Source of the DNA: Neptunicella plasticusilytica
Lineage (GTDB): Bacteria > Pseudomonadota > Gammaproteobacteria > Enterobacterales > Alteromonadaceae
Length of the DNA: 64,000 bases
Direction of reading: 5' to 3'
NCBI RefSeq assembly: GCF_047922965.1
Contig: NZ_CP150481.1
Location: forward strand, 744,001 to 808,000
Both the position numbers and the translations under genes were made by a program. Of the stretch, positions 42,902 through 52,357 are shown piece after piece. The notes beneath the pieces are model-generated. The model had not been told where the DNA came from. It worked only from the letters and a program-made list of their open reading frames with translations, and made no database searches. Position 1 is the stretch's first letter; every line of letters begins with the position of its first letter.

Positions 42902-44446
42902 ATGTCATACCTAACAAAGCAAGTTTGGATCGCTGCTCTTACTCTGTGGCCGCTGATGTCAATGGCCAGTTCCTACGATATTGCCGTTATCGGTGGTCGG
43001 GTTATTGACCCTGAAAGCGGTCTGGACGGAGTGCGCAACGTTGCAATAAACGCTGACAAAATTGTGCTGGTTACCGAACAGGCTATTACCGCCGACAAAG
43101 TGATCGATGCTAAAGGTATGGTTGTCAGTCCCGGTTTTATTGATATGCACGCACATGGTCAAAGTCTGGTTGCCGGTCGTGTGCAGGCCCTGGATGGGGT
43201 GACAACGGCTCTGGAACTCGAGTCGGGCGCCTTGCCGGTGGATCAGTTTTATCATCGGGCAGCCACTGAAGGTAGGGCGATTAATTATGGGGCTTCGGTA
43301 AATTGGGCTAACGCCCGGATTGCCGCCTTCGTTAAAGATTTGCCGGAAGATGGTACACAATGGTTTGAACAGAATATGGACAAGCTGGACTGGCAACAAC
43401 AGCCTGCCAGTAGCGCACAGTTAAAACAGATTTTAGCCGCCGTCCAGCAAGGGCTGGATCAAGGTGGTCTGGGAGTTGGCTTTCTACTCGGTTATGCTCC
43501 AGGCAGCGGTTACAAGGAATATTATCAGGTATCCAAATTGGCTGCCGATGCTGGCATGCCCACCTACACTCATGCCCGCTTTTTATCCATGCTTGAACCG
43601 GGCAGCTCGTTTGAAGCCATGTCCGAGATTGTTGGTGTCGCGGCCAGCACCGGCGTACATGCCCATATCGTTCATCTCAATTCGATCAGTTTGCGTGATA
43701 TCGCCCTAATCGGTCCGATGATAAAACAGGCACAACAACGCGGCGTGGATATCAGTACCGAGGCTTATCCTTACGGTGCCGGTTCCACCAGCGTGGGTTC
43801 GGCATTATTTCGTGGCCCTAACTGGCGTGAGAAAGTCGGTGGCATCAGTGCACACAATTTTGATTTAAACGGCAAGCGGTTAAGCGAAGATGAACTGACT
43901 CATTTGCAAAAAGACGAGCCCGGTACAGAAGTGGTTATTCATTTGCTTGATACCAGCAATCCCGAGGATCAACATTATCTGGATGATGCCGTGTTATTTG
44001 ATGACGGAGTGATTGCTTCCGACGGCATGCCGTGGCTGGTCGACGGTCATCCGGTTGCCAGCGGTGAATGGCCCTTGCCGGTCAAAGCCTGGAGTCATCC
44101 GCGCAGTGCCGGTACCTTTTCACGTTTTTTGCGCATTTATGTGCGAGAACGCAAGTTGATCAGTATGTCTCAGGCCATTGCCCGCCTGAGCTATGGCCCG
44201 GCCAGAATTTTACAAGACAGTATCCCACAAATGCGCAACAAAGGCCGTATTCAGCCGGGCGCAGATGCGGATATTGTTATTTTCGATCCTGCGACAGTTG
44301 CCGATAACGCAACCTTTGCAAAACCGGCGCAGACCTCAACGGGGTATCAGTATGTGCTGGTCAGCGGTGTCATGCTCGTGAAAAGCGGCGAGCTGGATAC
44401 CAGTGTTATGCCCGGTAAAGCAATTCGTAATCCGGTAAAGCACTAA
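42902..44446 (+). CDS. N-acyl-D-amino-acid deacylase-like amidohydrolase, exported
   Basis: Amidohydrolase-superfamily enzyme, 514 residues with a signal peptide (about 1-22, ending SMASS). The metal site opens with SPGFIDMHAHGQ (HxH at strand 1), and later metal/catalytic elements are THARF, HIVHLNS and the Asp in IASDGMPWL. The pattern belongs to the D-aminoacylase / N-acyl-D-glutamate deacylase branch, which frees D-amino acids from N-acyl forms. An exported form could act on N-acylated D-amino acids or related amides in the periplasm. It leads a two-gene unit with an S12 serine hydrolase, under the shared island motif. Confidence 0.83.
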   Translation: MSYLTKQVWIAALTLWPLMSMASSYDIAVIGGRVIDPESGLDGVRNVAINADKIVLVTEQAITADKVIDAKGMVVSPGFIDMHAHGQSLVAGRVQALDGVTTALELESGALPVDQFYHRAATEGRAINYGASVNWANARIAAFVKDLPEDGTQWFEQNMDKLDWQQQPASSAQLKQILAAVQQGLDQGGLGVGFLLGYAPGSGYKEYYQVSKLAADAGMPTYTHARFLSMLEPGSSFEAMSEIVGVAASTGVHAHIVHLNSISLRDIALIGPMIKQAQQRGVDISTEAYPYGAGSTSVGSALFRGPNWREKVGGISAHNFDLNGKRLSEDELTHLQKDEPGTEVVIHLLDTSNPEDQHYLDDAVLFDDGVIASDGMPWLVDGHPVASGEWPLPVKAWSHPRSAGTFSRFLRIYVRERKLISMSQAIARLSYGPARILQDSIPQMRNKGRIQPGADADIVIFDPATVADNATFAKPAQTSTGYQYVLVSGVMLVKSGELDTSVMPGKAIRNPVKH

Positions 44447-44524
44447 CTTCAACCGGAAGTGGAGCGCGCTGCGAATAGCTGCATACGTCCCGTTTTCATT
44501 TAATAATAATAAAGGAGTCACAAC

Positions 44525-46441
44525 ATGAAGCGCTTTGCTTTCTTTCGAACTATTTCACAGGTGCTTTGTGCGCTTGCTGGACTAAGCGTATACGCGGTTG
44601 CACAACCGCAGGACAGCGGCACCACCGAGCCAATGCCGGGCCTTGAATCATTTATCGATGGTCTGGTTAACGCACAGCTGAAAAATAGCCATATCGCCGG
44701 TGGCACTATCGCCATTGTTAAAGATGGCCAAGTGCTGATGGCGAAAGGCTATGGCTATGCCGACGTTAAAAATAAGGTGCCAGTCAGTGGTGAAACTACA
44801 ATGTTTCGGCCCGGTTCAACGTCGAAACTCTTTACCTATACCGCCGTCATGCAGCTGGTTGAGCAAGGTAAAATTGACCTCAATGCCGATGCCAATACCT
44901 ATCTGACCCAGTTCCAGATCCCAGCTACCTTCGAGAAGCCGGTTAAAGTAGTTGATTTGCTTACCCATACTGCCGGATTCGAAGAAAAATTCATCAATAT
45001 GATTGTGTTTGATGAGAAAGAGCTGGTTCCGACGGCTGATTTTATCGCTAACACCTTGCCGGAAAGGGTACGCCCTGTCGGTCAGAATTCATCGTACTCC
45101 AATCACGCTGTGGCGATTGCCGGTTTGATTGTGGCCAATGTGTCGGGCATGTCATTTGACGAATATGTGGAGAAAAATATCTTCCAGCCATTGGGAATGA
45201 ATAGCACGACGTTCCGCGAACCGCTGCCGGCTAACTTGATAGATAATATGTCTAATGGTTATACCTATGACCCGGATAGCGAAACTTATCATCAGGAAAA
45301 ATTTGAAATGGTGCATATGCTGGCACCAGCAGGATCGTCATCATCGACAGCGGCTGATATGGCCAAATTTATGCTGGCCCACCTGAATAACGGCAGTTAC
45401 AACGGCGTCAGTATTTTGCAAGCCGATACCGCTAAAAAAATGCACAGCAGTCTGTATTCAAAAAACTTTGGTGGCCACGCGATGGCTTACGGATTTTATC
45501 AAACCAGCTATAAAGGTTTAGACATGATCGGCCACGGTGGAGACTTATTATATTTCCACTCCGATATGTATCTGCTACCGGAACAAAATTTCGGTATTTT
45601 TATGTCGTTTAATACCGCAGATACCGGTGAAACCCGCAATATCGTGATCACCTCACTGCTGGATGAATATTTCACCAAACAGGTTGATGTTCCCAAGTCA
45701 CCGGACAATTTTGCCAGCAAAGTGCAAAACTATGTGGGTGAATATCAGTTTATGCGTCATTCATCCAGTGACTTTACCAAGTCTGCCGGTTTGATGGGCG
45801 GCACGCTGAGTGTATCGGCGGGTGAAGATAATACTATTCTGATTAAGCCATTAGGTGGTCGGTTTGCTCAGGTGAATGACCATCTTTTTGTCAGCACAGA
45901 TTTCAATTCACCTGATTTTAGCAAAGTGACCTTTAATCTGGATAAAAATGGCGTAGCCGATGAAATTTATTTGCTGCCTTTTATGCACGCCACTAAATTG
46001 GGCTTTTTTGAAAGTCCCAGCACCCATCAGATTTTTCTGGCTATCTGTGCCATTGCGTTTATTTCCATTCTGGTGAGTGCTTTCAGGCAACGCAAAAAAC
46101 ATGCGGATATATCTAAATCCCAGCTGATGTTGCCACGCCTGTTATCCGTGGTCAGTGGACTGAATCTGTTCTTTTTGGTGTTCTATGCCATCGCCTTTGC
46201 GATTAACTACCAAAGCCTGTTTGCCAGTTCAGCTGCTGCTTGGGTTATGGTGCCTATTGCGTTAACCCTGTTGCTAGTATCGCTGCTTGTTTCTATCCCG
46301 CTTGTTTATGTGACTTACACGGCTTGGGCTAGAGGAGAATGGAATACCAAGAGAAGAGTCGCCTATACGTTGGTAACAGTATTGGTGGTCATCTTCCTGT
46401 TTCTGATGAACTACTACAATCTGATTGGATATAAATACTAA
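44525..46441 (+). CDS. S12 serine hydrolase with C-terminal membrane domain (paralogue 1)
   Basis: Beta-lactamase/DD-peptidase-fold hydrolase (MEROPS S12), 638 residues. Signal peptide about 1-26, then the catalytic domain: nucleophile Ser98 and Lys101 in PGSTSKLF, Tyr191-Ser-Asn in SSYSNHA, and HGG (337-339) as the third motif. After a beta linker (to about 500) come four membrane helices (about 505-630). Related S12 enzymes are D-aminopeptidases, DD-carboxypeptidases or esterases; in this island, cleavage of D-amino-acid peptides in the periplasm is the best guess. It resembles closely the second paralogue beyond the M19 gene (start 47949). Stop of the unit is marked by a strong terminator. 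Confidence 0.88.
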   Translation: MKRFAFFRTISQVLCALAGLSVYAVAQPQDSGTTEPMPGLESFIDGLVNAQLKNSHIAGGTIAIVKDGQVLMAKGYGYADVKNKVPVSGETTMFRPGSTSKLFTYTAVMQLVEQGKIDLNADANTYLTQFQIPATFEKPVKVVDLLTHTAGFEEKFINMIVFDEKELVPTADFIANTLPERVRPVGQNSSYSNHAVAIAGLIVANVSGMSFDEYVEKNIFQPLGMNSTTFREPLPANLIDNMSNGYTYDPDSETYHQEKFEMVHMLAPAGSSSSTAADMAKFMLAHLNNGSYNGVSILQADTAKKMHSSLYSKNFGGHAMAYGFYQTSYKGLDMIGHGGDLLYFHSDMYLLPEQNFGIFMSFNTADTGETRNIVITSLLDEYFTKQVDVPKSPDNFASKVQNYVGEYQFMRHSSSDFTKSAGLMGGTLSVSAGEDNTILIKPLGGRFAQVNDHLFVSTDFNSPDFSKVTFNLDKNGVADEIYLLPFMHATKLGFFESPSTHQIFLAICAIAFISILVSAFRQRKKHADISKSQLMLPRLLSVVSGLNLFFLVFYAIAFAINYQSLFASSAAAWVMVPIALTLLLVSLLVSIPLVYVTYTAWARGEWNTKRRVAYTLVTVLVVIFLFLMNYYNLIGYKY

Positions 46442-46498
46442 TCCTCGTCTACAAAAGGATACCTGCTGTTTAAAGCCGGTATCCATCTCCAGAGCGTG

Positions 46499-46527
46499 AT
46501 GCCGGTCAATGACCGGCATTATTTTTT
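46499..46527 (+). terminator. terminator after first S12 gene
   Basis: ATGCCGGTC-AAT-GACCGGCAT (9-bp stem, three-base loop) followed by TATTTTTT. Ends the amidohydrolase/S12 unit. Confidence 0.88.
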
Positions 46528-46622
46528 GTGTCAATGGTGGGATTTGAGCTGCGACATTGTTAGCTCGATAAAACGATTTTCGATGATATGGCTGAATAAA
46601 AAATAAATTAACACAGCTTTAA

Positions 46623-46673
46623 ATTAAAAAAAGGCTGTACAGTGGTGCGTTGTTGTGGTTAAAGTATAACCAG
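46623..46673 (+). promoter_or_regulatory. island regulon motif, copy 3 (M19 dipeptidase unit)
   Basis: An A-run, then GGCTGTACAGTG (CTGTACAG at 46635-46642), 14 bases, then GGTTAAAGTATAACCAG (46657-46673). GGTTA and TAACC are themselves an inverted repeat. Spacing equals copy 2 and differs by one base from copy 1. Downstream gene starts 63 bases later. Confidence 0.72.
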
Positions 46674-46735
46674 CTTGCTGTCCAGCCAATCATGCTGTGA
46701 AGCATTTCCAAGCGTCTGAATGATGAAGGTGAAAA

Positions 46736-47917
46736 ATGAAAATAAAAACCGATATAACCTCAGCTCAGCAAATCAGTCGTCGTTCTTTTCTTAAAACAGG
46801 AGCGACAGCGTTGGCATTGCCAATGATTAATTTAGGTTCCTTCAAGGTGTTTGCGGCATCCGAAACCCGTTACAGCAGTAAAGTGATCGATCTGGTTAAC
46901 AGTAGCCAGGTTTTTGACATGCTGTCACTGCTGACACCTATCGGACAGATGATGGAAGCGATGTTCAGTGATAAGCCCAAACAACAGGATGCTTACAAAA
47001 TTTCCGACCAATATATGCGTACTATTTTGTCCTCCGGCATCGATGTGTTTCATCCCGCAGTGGGTCTTGGCGCAGATGAAGCCATGCCTTTTGTGGCTGG
47101 TCTTAATTCGATGGTGGCAGAACATGCCGGGCATATTAAACGTATTGATTCGATCAGCGATTTGGAAGGGCTAAAAAAGGGTCAGCAAGTCGGGTTGATT
47201 ATCGGTATCCAGAATGCCGATCATTTTCGGGTAGTGGATGATGTGGACCAGTTTTATCATCTGGGACAAAGGGTCAGCCAGTTAACCTATAACAGCCGCA
47301 ACCTGATTGGTACCGGCTCAACTGATCGCAGTGATGGTGGATTGAGCGCGTTTGGGGTACAGATTGTCGAGCGCATGAACAAGTTGGGTATGGCAGTGGA
47401 TGTCTCCCATTGTGGTGACCAAACCACGCTGGATGCCTTTGAAGTAGCCAACAAACCGGTATTGATCACCCATTCAAATGTCAGGGCACTGGCCGGTGGT
47501 CATATCCGCTGTAAATCTGACCAAGCCATCAAGGCGATGGGTAAATCGGGCAGTGTGATGGGGATTACCGGCGTTCGTCAATTTGTTAGCGACAAAGAGC
47601 CGACCAATATCAGTAGCATCATTGATCATATTGATTATGTATCCCGTTTGGTTGGAGTTGAACATGTCGGGATTGGTTCGGACATGGATATGGATGGTTA
47701 TGATGATATTCCCCAGCCTTATTACGATGCGCTCAAAGCCAACTATAAAGCCAGCTATGCCTTTCGCGGCAAGATTGACACCGATGGCTATGACCACCCG
47801 CGACGGATTTTCGATTTAACCGCCGGATTAGTTAAACGCGGCTATGCGGATGACGATATCCGTTTAATTCTGGGCGGTAACTTCAAGCGTGTATTGGGCG
47901 ATATCTGGTCAGCCTGA
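46736..47917 (+). CDS. membrane dipeptidase (peptidase family M19), Tat-exported
   Basis: Zinc dipeptidase of the renal-dipeptidase family, 393 residues. The N-terminus is a twin-arginine signal (SRRSFLKTGATALALPM, Arg15-Arg16). The fold is an amidohydrolase barrel; HPAVGLGADEA near residue 102 stands where the metal site begins, and VDVSHCGDQTTLDAF, LITHSNVRAL and IGSDMDMDGYDD give later metal/catalytic His and Asp. M19 enzymes cleave dipeptides and accept a D-residue at the C-terminal position. That suits release of D-amino acids from L-D dipeptides such as those of peptidoglycan. First gene of a unit with S12 hydrolase, epimerase and DUF819 permease. Confidence 0.9.
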   Translation: MKIKTDITSAQQISRRSFLKTGATALALPMINLGSFKVFAASETRYSSKVIDLVNSSQVFDMLSLLTPIGQMMEAMFSDKPKQQDAYKISDQYMRTILSSGIDVFHPAVGLGADEAMPFVAGLNSMVAEHAGHIKRIDSISDLEGLKKGQQVGLIIGIQNADHFRVVDDVDQFYHLGQRVSQLTYNSRNLIGTGSTDRSDGGLSAFGVQIVERMNKLGMAVDVSHCGDQTTLDAFEVANKPVLITHSNVRALAGGHIRCKSDQAIKAMGKSGSVMGITGVRQFVSDKEPTNISSIIDHIDYVSRLVGVEHVGIGSDMDMDGYDDIPQPYYDALKANYKASYAFRGKIDTDGYDHPRRIFDLTAGLVKRGYADDDIRLILGGNFKRVLGDIWSA

Positions 47918-47948
47918 TTTCCAGAATAATAACAATAGAGATAACAAG

Positions 47949-49859
47949 ATGAGTAACAAAACAAGTTATAGAATCAAAACCGGGTTGTCCTGCCTGCTGG
48001 CGATGACGTCATTATGGTTAGCTAACACGGCGCACGCCGACAACGTACCTGATGTGACCGATCCTGCTGTGGTTGAAGCTTTTGTCGATGGCGTAGTCAA
48101 GCCGAGTATGAAAGCCAGTCATAGTCCGTCCGGTGTGGTAGCGGTGATGAAAGACGGCAAAATGATCTTTGCCAAAGGTTACGGCTATATCGATGTAGAA
48201 AAGCGTATTCCGGTTGATCCAAAAACCAGCCTGTTTCGCCCGGGTTCCATCTCCAAACTTTTTACCTGGGTGTCGGTTATGCAGCAGGTCGAACAGGGTA
48301 AACTGGATTTGGATGCCAACGTTAATGATTACCTTAAAACCTTTAAAGTCGATGATACCTGGCCAGATAGACCAGTAACATTGCGGCATATTATGACCCA
48401 TACTGCCGGTTTTGAAGATGGTTCGCTGGGCTATTTAATTGTTGATGATCCCGATCTTATTGTGCCCTTGGCCGAATCGTTAGCCCAACATCAGCCGGTT
48501 AGAGTCAATCCGCCGGGAGAACATGTGGCATATTCAAACTGGGCGACGGCATTAGCCGGGCTGATAGTTGCCAATGTGTCGGGGCAGGACTTTAACAGCT
48601 ATGTGCAGCAGCATATTTTTGATGTGTTAGGTATGACTCGTTCGACTTTTGTTGAACCCTTACCGCCTGAGCTGGATGCCAATATGGCCAAAGCCTATCG
48701 CTATGAGCCAGATCAATACAGCGAAATGAACTATGAAATCATCTCCAATTTTGGTCCTGCTGGGGCGATGGCAACAACGGCTTATGATATGTCGCTATTT
48801 GCCCGTGCGTTATTGAATGGTGGTGAATATAACGGTGGCCGGATCCTCAAGGAAGTAACCCTAGCGCAAATGCTACAGCAGGGATTCAGCCATGATGAAC
48901 GGGTACGTGGTACCGGGCTGGGCTTCTTGAAACGCCGCTTTGGGCCAGACGGTTTCGACAATTTCGGCCATGACGGCGGAACCACAGCCTTTGCCTCTCA
49001 CTTTGGCATGTCCAAAAAAGAAGATTTTATACTGTTTTCGTCCTTTAGCGGTGTGCCGGGTTACAAAGGACCACATACCGCGTTGGTGAAAGCCTTCTAT
49101 GACGAGTTTTTTCCGCACCCAGTTCAGGATGTAAAACCTCCAGCTGATTTTGCTGACAGGGCGGCCAAATATGCCGGAACTTATAATACCTGGCGCAATA
49201 ACTTTACCCAGGCGGAGTCGGTAATGGGCCTGTTTGCTGGCAGTAAGGTCACACCATTGCCGGACAATACCCTGATGATTGGTGACAAGCGCTACGTGGA
49301 AGTGGGTCATAATTTGTTCCGTGAAGTGGACGATTACGGTCGGGTTGCGTTCCAGCAGGACGAAGAGGGGCAGATTACTGGCTACGTCGTTGATGGTTTT
49401 GGCGTAATGCAGTTTTATAAAGCGCCCTTTTACGAGACGATGGGTTTTACCAGTTTGTTGATGGGGTTATCTGTACTGGTATTTATTAGCGTATTTATCC
49501 GCTTGGCTTATCAGTGGAAAACTTACCAGCAACTTCCCACTCAGGAAAAGAACGCCTTTCGTGCTTCCATTGCTGTCGCCAGCTTTAATTTGTTGTTCCT
49601 GATGACGTTCTTATTGGGAGTCAGTGTCGGGGTCACGCAGTTATTGTATGCCATACCGGCGATGCTGAAATTTTCGTTTATCTTTCCGATATTAGCCCTT
49701 ATTGCCAGCTTCTATCATCTGTATTGTTCGTTTCAGGTATGGAATCTTGGTTTGCTCAACGGACGCTGGGCGCGCATTCGCTATTCATTAGTCACACTCT
49801 GTGCACTGTTTATGGTCTGGTTTTATTGTTACTGGAATTTGCTTGGTTTTCAGTATTAG
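47949..49859 (+). CDS. S12 serine hydrolase with C-terminal membrane domain (paralogue 2)
   Basis: A 636-residue relative of the S12 protein on the other side of the M19 gene. Signal peptide ends at AHA30. Catalytic motifs: Ser100/Lys103 (PGSISKLF), Tyr195-Ser-Asn (VAYSNWA) and FGHDGG for the third motif, where paralogue 1 has HGG. Four C-terminal membrane helices (about 500-630) anchor it in the inner membrane with the catalytic domain in the periplasm. The start is the ATG shortly after the M19 stop; the frame is open further upstream into that gene. Keeping two copies with slightly different third motifs suggests split substrate range. Confidence 0.88.
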   Translation: MSNKTSYRIKTGLSCLLAMTSLWLANTAHADNVPDVTDPAVVEAFVDGVVKPSMKASHSPSGVVAVMKDGKMIFAKGYGYIDVEKRIPVDPKTSLFRPGSISKLFTWVSVMQQVEQGKLDLDANVNDYLKTFKVDDTWPDRPVTLRHIMTHTAGFEDGSLGYLIVDDPDLIVPLAESLAQHQPVRVNPPGEHVAYSNWATALAGLIVANVSGQDFNSYVQQHIFDVLGMTRSTFVEPLPPELDANMAKAYRYEPDQYSEMNYEIISNFGPAGAMATTAYDMSLFARALLNGGEYNGGRILKEVTLAQMLQQGFSHDERVRGTGLGFLKRRFGPDGFDNFGHDGGTTAFASHFGMSKKEDFILFSSFSGVPGYKGPHTALVKAFYDEFFPHPVQDVKPPADFADRAAKYAGTYNTWRNNFTQAESVMGLFAGSKVTPLPDNTLMIGDKRYVEVGHNLFREVDDYGRVAFQQDEEGQITGYVVDGFGVMQFYKAPFYETMGFTSLLMGLSVLVFISVFIRLAYQWKTYQQLPTQEKNAFRASIAVASFNLLFLMTFLLGVSVGVTQLLYAIPAMLKFSFIFPILALIASFYHLYCSFQVWNLGLLNGRWARIRYSLVTLCALFMVWFYCYWNLLGFQY

Positions 49860-49987
49860 AGCCAATTCTAAAATTTTCCCACTCCCTGGGAGCAGGATTG
49901 TGGCTGCCTTTGACCCTGCGGCCGCAAGCCTGTTTTTTCAGGAAGCTATTCACATCAGCAAATCTGATAAAAGCGGAACAAAAAGTT

Positions 49988-51097
49988 ATGCAAATTAATA
50001 AAGTTGAAATCAGCCATTTAAATGTGGCACTTCATCATCCTATTCGGACTCCTCTGGGAGCAATAGATGCGGCGCGTAATGTAGTGGTCAAGATTTCGAC
50101 GGATAGCGGTGTTGTCGGTTGGGGAGAAGCCAGTCCATTTGCGCCTATTACCGGAGACAGTCAGGACAGCAACTATAGCGTTGCCCGCCAGTTAGCCAAA
50201 CTGATTGTTGGCCATGATCCGCTGGCTATTGAGGCGCGGATGGCGCAAATCAACCACTTTACCTTGGGCGATCCTTCTATTCGTTCCGCCTTTGATATGG
50301 CCTTATATGATATCGCAGCCAAAGCTGCCGGTTTGCCGCTTTATCAATTTCTGGGTGGGGAAAGCAGAACCTTGCGTACCGATTTAACCATCGGCATGCA
50401 AGACAGCGTCGAGCAAACCTTAACACAGGCGCAAGGTATTCTGGATGCTGGATTTGACGCGATTAAGTTAAAAGTAGGGCGTGCAGGGCTGGAAGATGTC
50501 GAACATGTTGCGGCGGTGCGGAAACTGGCTGGCGCGGATGTGGCGATTAAAATTGACAGCAACCAGGGCTGGGACTATCCCACGGCAGTCGCCAACCTCA
50601 AGGCGATGGCAGGGTTGAATCTGCAGTATTCGGAGCAGCCACTGGCCGCCTGGGATCATAGCGGCCTAGCCAGATTAAGGGATAAGGTTGATTTACCCAT
50701 ATGCGCTGATGAGAGCGTATTTAATCATCATGACGCATTGAAGCTGATCCAGCTGGATGCTGTGGATTATCTGAATATAAAACTGGGTAAGGCCGGGGGG
50801 ATTAATACCGGGATTAAAATTAATGCCATTGCCGAAGCGGCCAAGATAAAGTGTATGATTGGCTGTTTTGGTGAGAGTCGTTTAGGTTTATCCGCGGCTG
50901 CACATCTGGCCATGGCCAGACCCAATATCACCTTTCTCGATCTGGATTCGGCTTACCATTTCAGGACAGATCCGGTTAAAGGAGGCGTTACTTATGATGA
51001 CAAACTGGGTGGCGTGCTGCACTTGCCCGATACGCCGGGACACGGTGCTGAAATTGATGAGGCAGCAATTGAAAATCCTTGTTGTATCGAACTGTAA
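49988..51097 (+). CDS. dipeptide epimerase (enolase superfamily, L-Ala-D/L-Glu type)
   Basis: Enolase/muconate-lactonising-enzyme-fold epimerase, 369 residues from the ATG chosen; the frame is open further upstream over the S12 gene end. Catalytic lysines are K160/K162 (IKLKVG, KxK) and K265 (NIKLGKAGG). Metal ligands are D190 (IDSNQ), E216 (SEQPL) and D241 (CADES). The C-terminal FLDLDS supplies the DxD motif (D318, D320) that in dipeptide epimerases binds the substrate amino group. It would turn L-Ala-D-Glu or a similar dipeptide into the L,L form for ordinary peptidases. N-acetyl-D-Glu racemase (DgcA) is the main alternative, but the DxD motif argues for dipeptides. Confidence 0.88.
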   Translation: MQINKVEISHLNVALHHPIRTPLGAIDAARNVVVKISTDSGVVGWGEASPFAPITGDSQDSNYSVARQLAKLIVGHDPLAIEARMAQINHFTLGDPSIRSAFDMALYDIAAKAAGLPLYQFLGGESRTLRTDLTIGMQDSVEQTLTQAQGILDAGFDAIKLKVGRAGLEDVEHVAAVRKLAGADVAIKIDSNQGWDYPTAVANLKAMAGLNLQYSEQPLAAWDHSGLARLRDKVDLPICADESVFNHHDALKLIQLDAVDYLNIKLGKAGGINTGIKINAIAEAAKIKCMIGCFGESRLGLSAAAHLAMARPNITFLDLDSAYHFRTDPVKGGVTYDDKLGGVLHLPDTPGHGAEIDEAAIENPCCIEL

Positions 51098-51137
51098 CCC
51101 CGCTTGGTAAATCAATTAAATATTAGTGGAGAACGTT

Positions 51138-52277
51138 GTGCCAATCATTAGTGCCGATAACAGCATGGCCTTGCTGGCAGTGATTATGCTGATAGTGGCG
51201 TTTGGATATCGCTGTGAAAAAACTTCTTTGGGTAGCAAGATCTCCGCACCGCTGATTATTCTGGTATGTGGCCTGATTTTGGGGAACATTGGCGTGCTGC
51301 CAAATAGTGCCGGTTTGTACGATGCAGTTCAGTCACTGTTGGTACCCCTGGCAATACCTATGTTGCTGTTTCGCGCCGATCTGGCCCGGGTCTTCAAGGA
51401 AAGCGGCACTATGCTGGCTGCTTTCGGTTTAGCCACTGTTTTTACCGTGTTAGGTGCCTTTATCGGTGCCTGGCTGGTGGACTTGGGAGAATTGGAAGCC
51501 AAAATAGTCGGCGTACTGACGTCCAGTTATATTGGTGGTAGTTCCAACTTTGTTGCGACATCAGAAGCGGTACAACTGACCGATTCATCGGTTTATTTAT
51601 CGACCCTGGCGGCTGACGCTCTGGGGGCGGTGGTATTCCTGATTTTACTGATGTCGCTGCCTGCTTCCGCATTGATAAGGCGACTTGTCCCGTCTGCCCA
51701 TATGGATACAGCATCCCGTGGGGAACCGGTGGCAGATGACAAGCAAATGGATGATGGTGTAGCCACTATGAGCGGGGTAGTTAACGGTATCGCATTAAGT
51801 CTGTGCATATGTGTATTGGGTAGCGCGCTGGCAGGCTACATTGCAATCCCGGGGATGTTTATTATTAGCATCACCATTTTGTCGTTACTGGCCGCCAATT
51901 TTGGCAAAAAAATGATAAGTAAGATTAATTTCGACTTTGAAATAGGCACTATTTTTATGTACACCTTCTTCGCTACTATCGGCGCCAGTGCTAATATGAG
52001 CAACCTGCTCGGATCGGCATTGATGATGGTGCTTTTTCTGGTTGTGGTTATTTTGGTGCACATCTCATTACTGCTGCTATTTGGATGGTGGTTTAAGCTC
52101 GATTTGGCCGAGCTGATGATTGCATCCAGTGCCTGTATACTGGGACCTGCTGCCGCTGCTGCACTGGCTGCGGGGCAAGGGTGGCGGTCATTGATCACTT
52201 CAGGCATGTTAGTCGGCGTGTTAGGTTATGCTGTTGCGACCTTTATCGGTATTAGCATTACCGGCGTTTTATCTTAA
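51138..52277 (+). CDS. DUF819 (YjcL-type) membrane permease
   Basis: Integral membrane protein, 379 residues with about ten segments. It has family hallmarks KTSLGSKISAPLIILVCGLILGNIGVLPNSAGLYD and LTSSYIGGSSNFVATSEAVQLTD; the second looks like a transport-site loop. The GTG start with GGAG six bases upstream is used; a GTG four codons earlier is the alternative. It is the last gene of the M19/S12/epimerase unit. DUF819 function is unproved; its place here supports transport of a dipeptide or amino acid across the inner membrane, making it the second permease of the island besides the YkvI type. Confidence 0.83.
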   Translation: MPIISADNSMALLAVIMLIVAFGYRCEKTSLGSKISAPLIILVCGLILGNIGVLPNSAGLYDAVQSLLVPLAIPMLLFRADLARVFKESGTMLAAFGLATVFTVLGAFIGAWLVDLGELEAKIVGVLTSSYIGGSSNFVATSEAVQLTDSSVYLSTLAADALGAVVFLILLMSLPASALIRRLVPSAHMDTASRGEPVADDKQMDDGVATMSGVVNGIALSLCICVLGSALAGYIAIPGMFIISITILSLLAANFGKKMISKINFDFEIGTIFMYTFFATIGASANMSNLLGSALMMVLFLVVVILVHISLLLLFGWWFKLDLAELMIASSACILGPAAAAALAAGQGWRSLITSGMLVGVLGYAVATFIGISITGVLS

Positions 52278-52357
52278 ATAATTCTGAGTTTTGCTGGTTA
52301 CTAATCGGTATTTTTCCCATAATATCCGCCTGATATTCCCAAGATTCCTGGAATTGC

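Noticed and set aside
44525..46441. S12 proteins as class C beta-lactamases
   Set aside because: The SxxK/YxN fold is shared, but the roughly 637-residue length, four C-terminal membrane helices and D-peptide context argue against a resistance enzyme.
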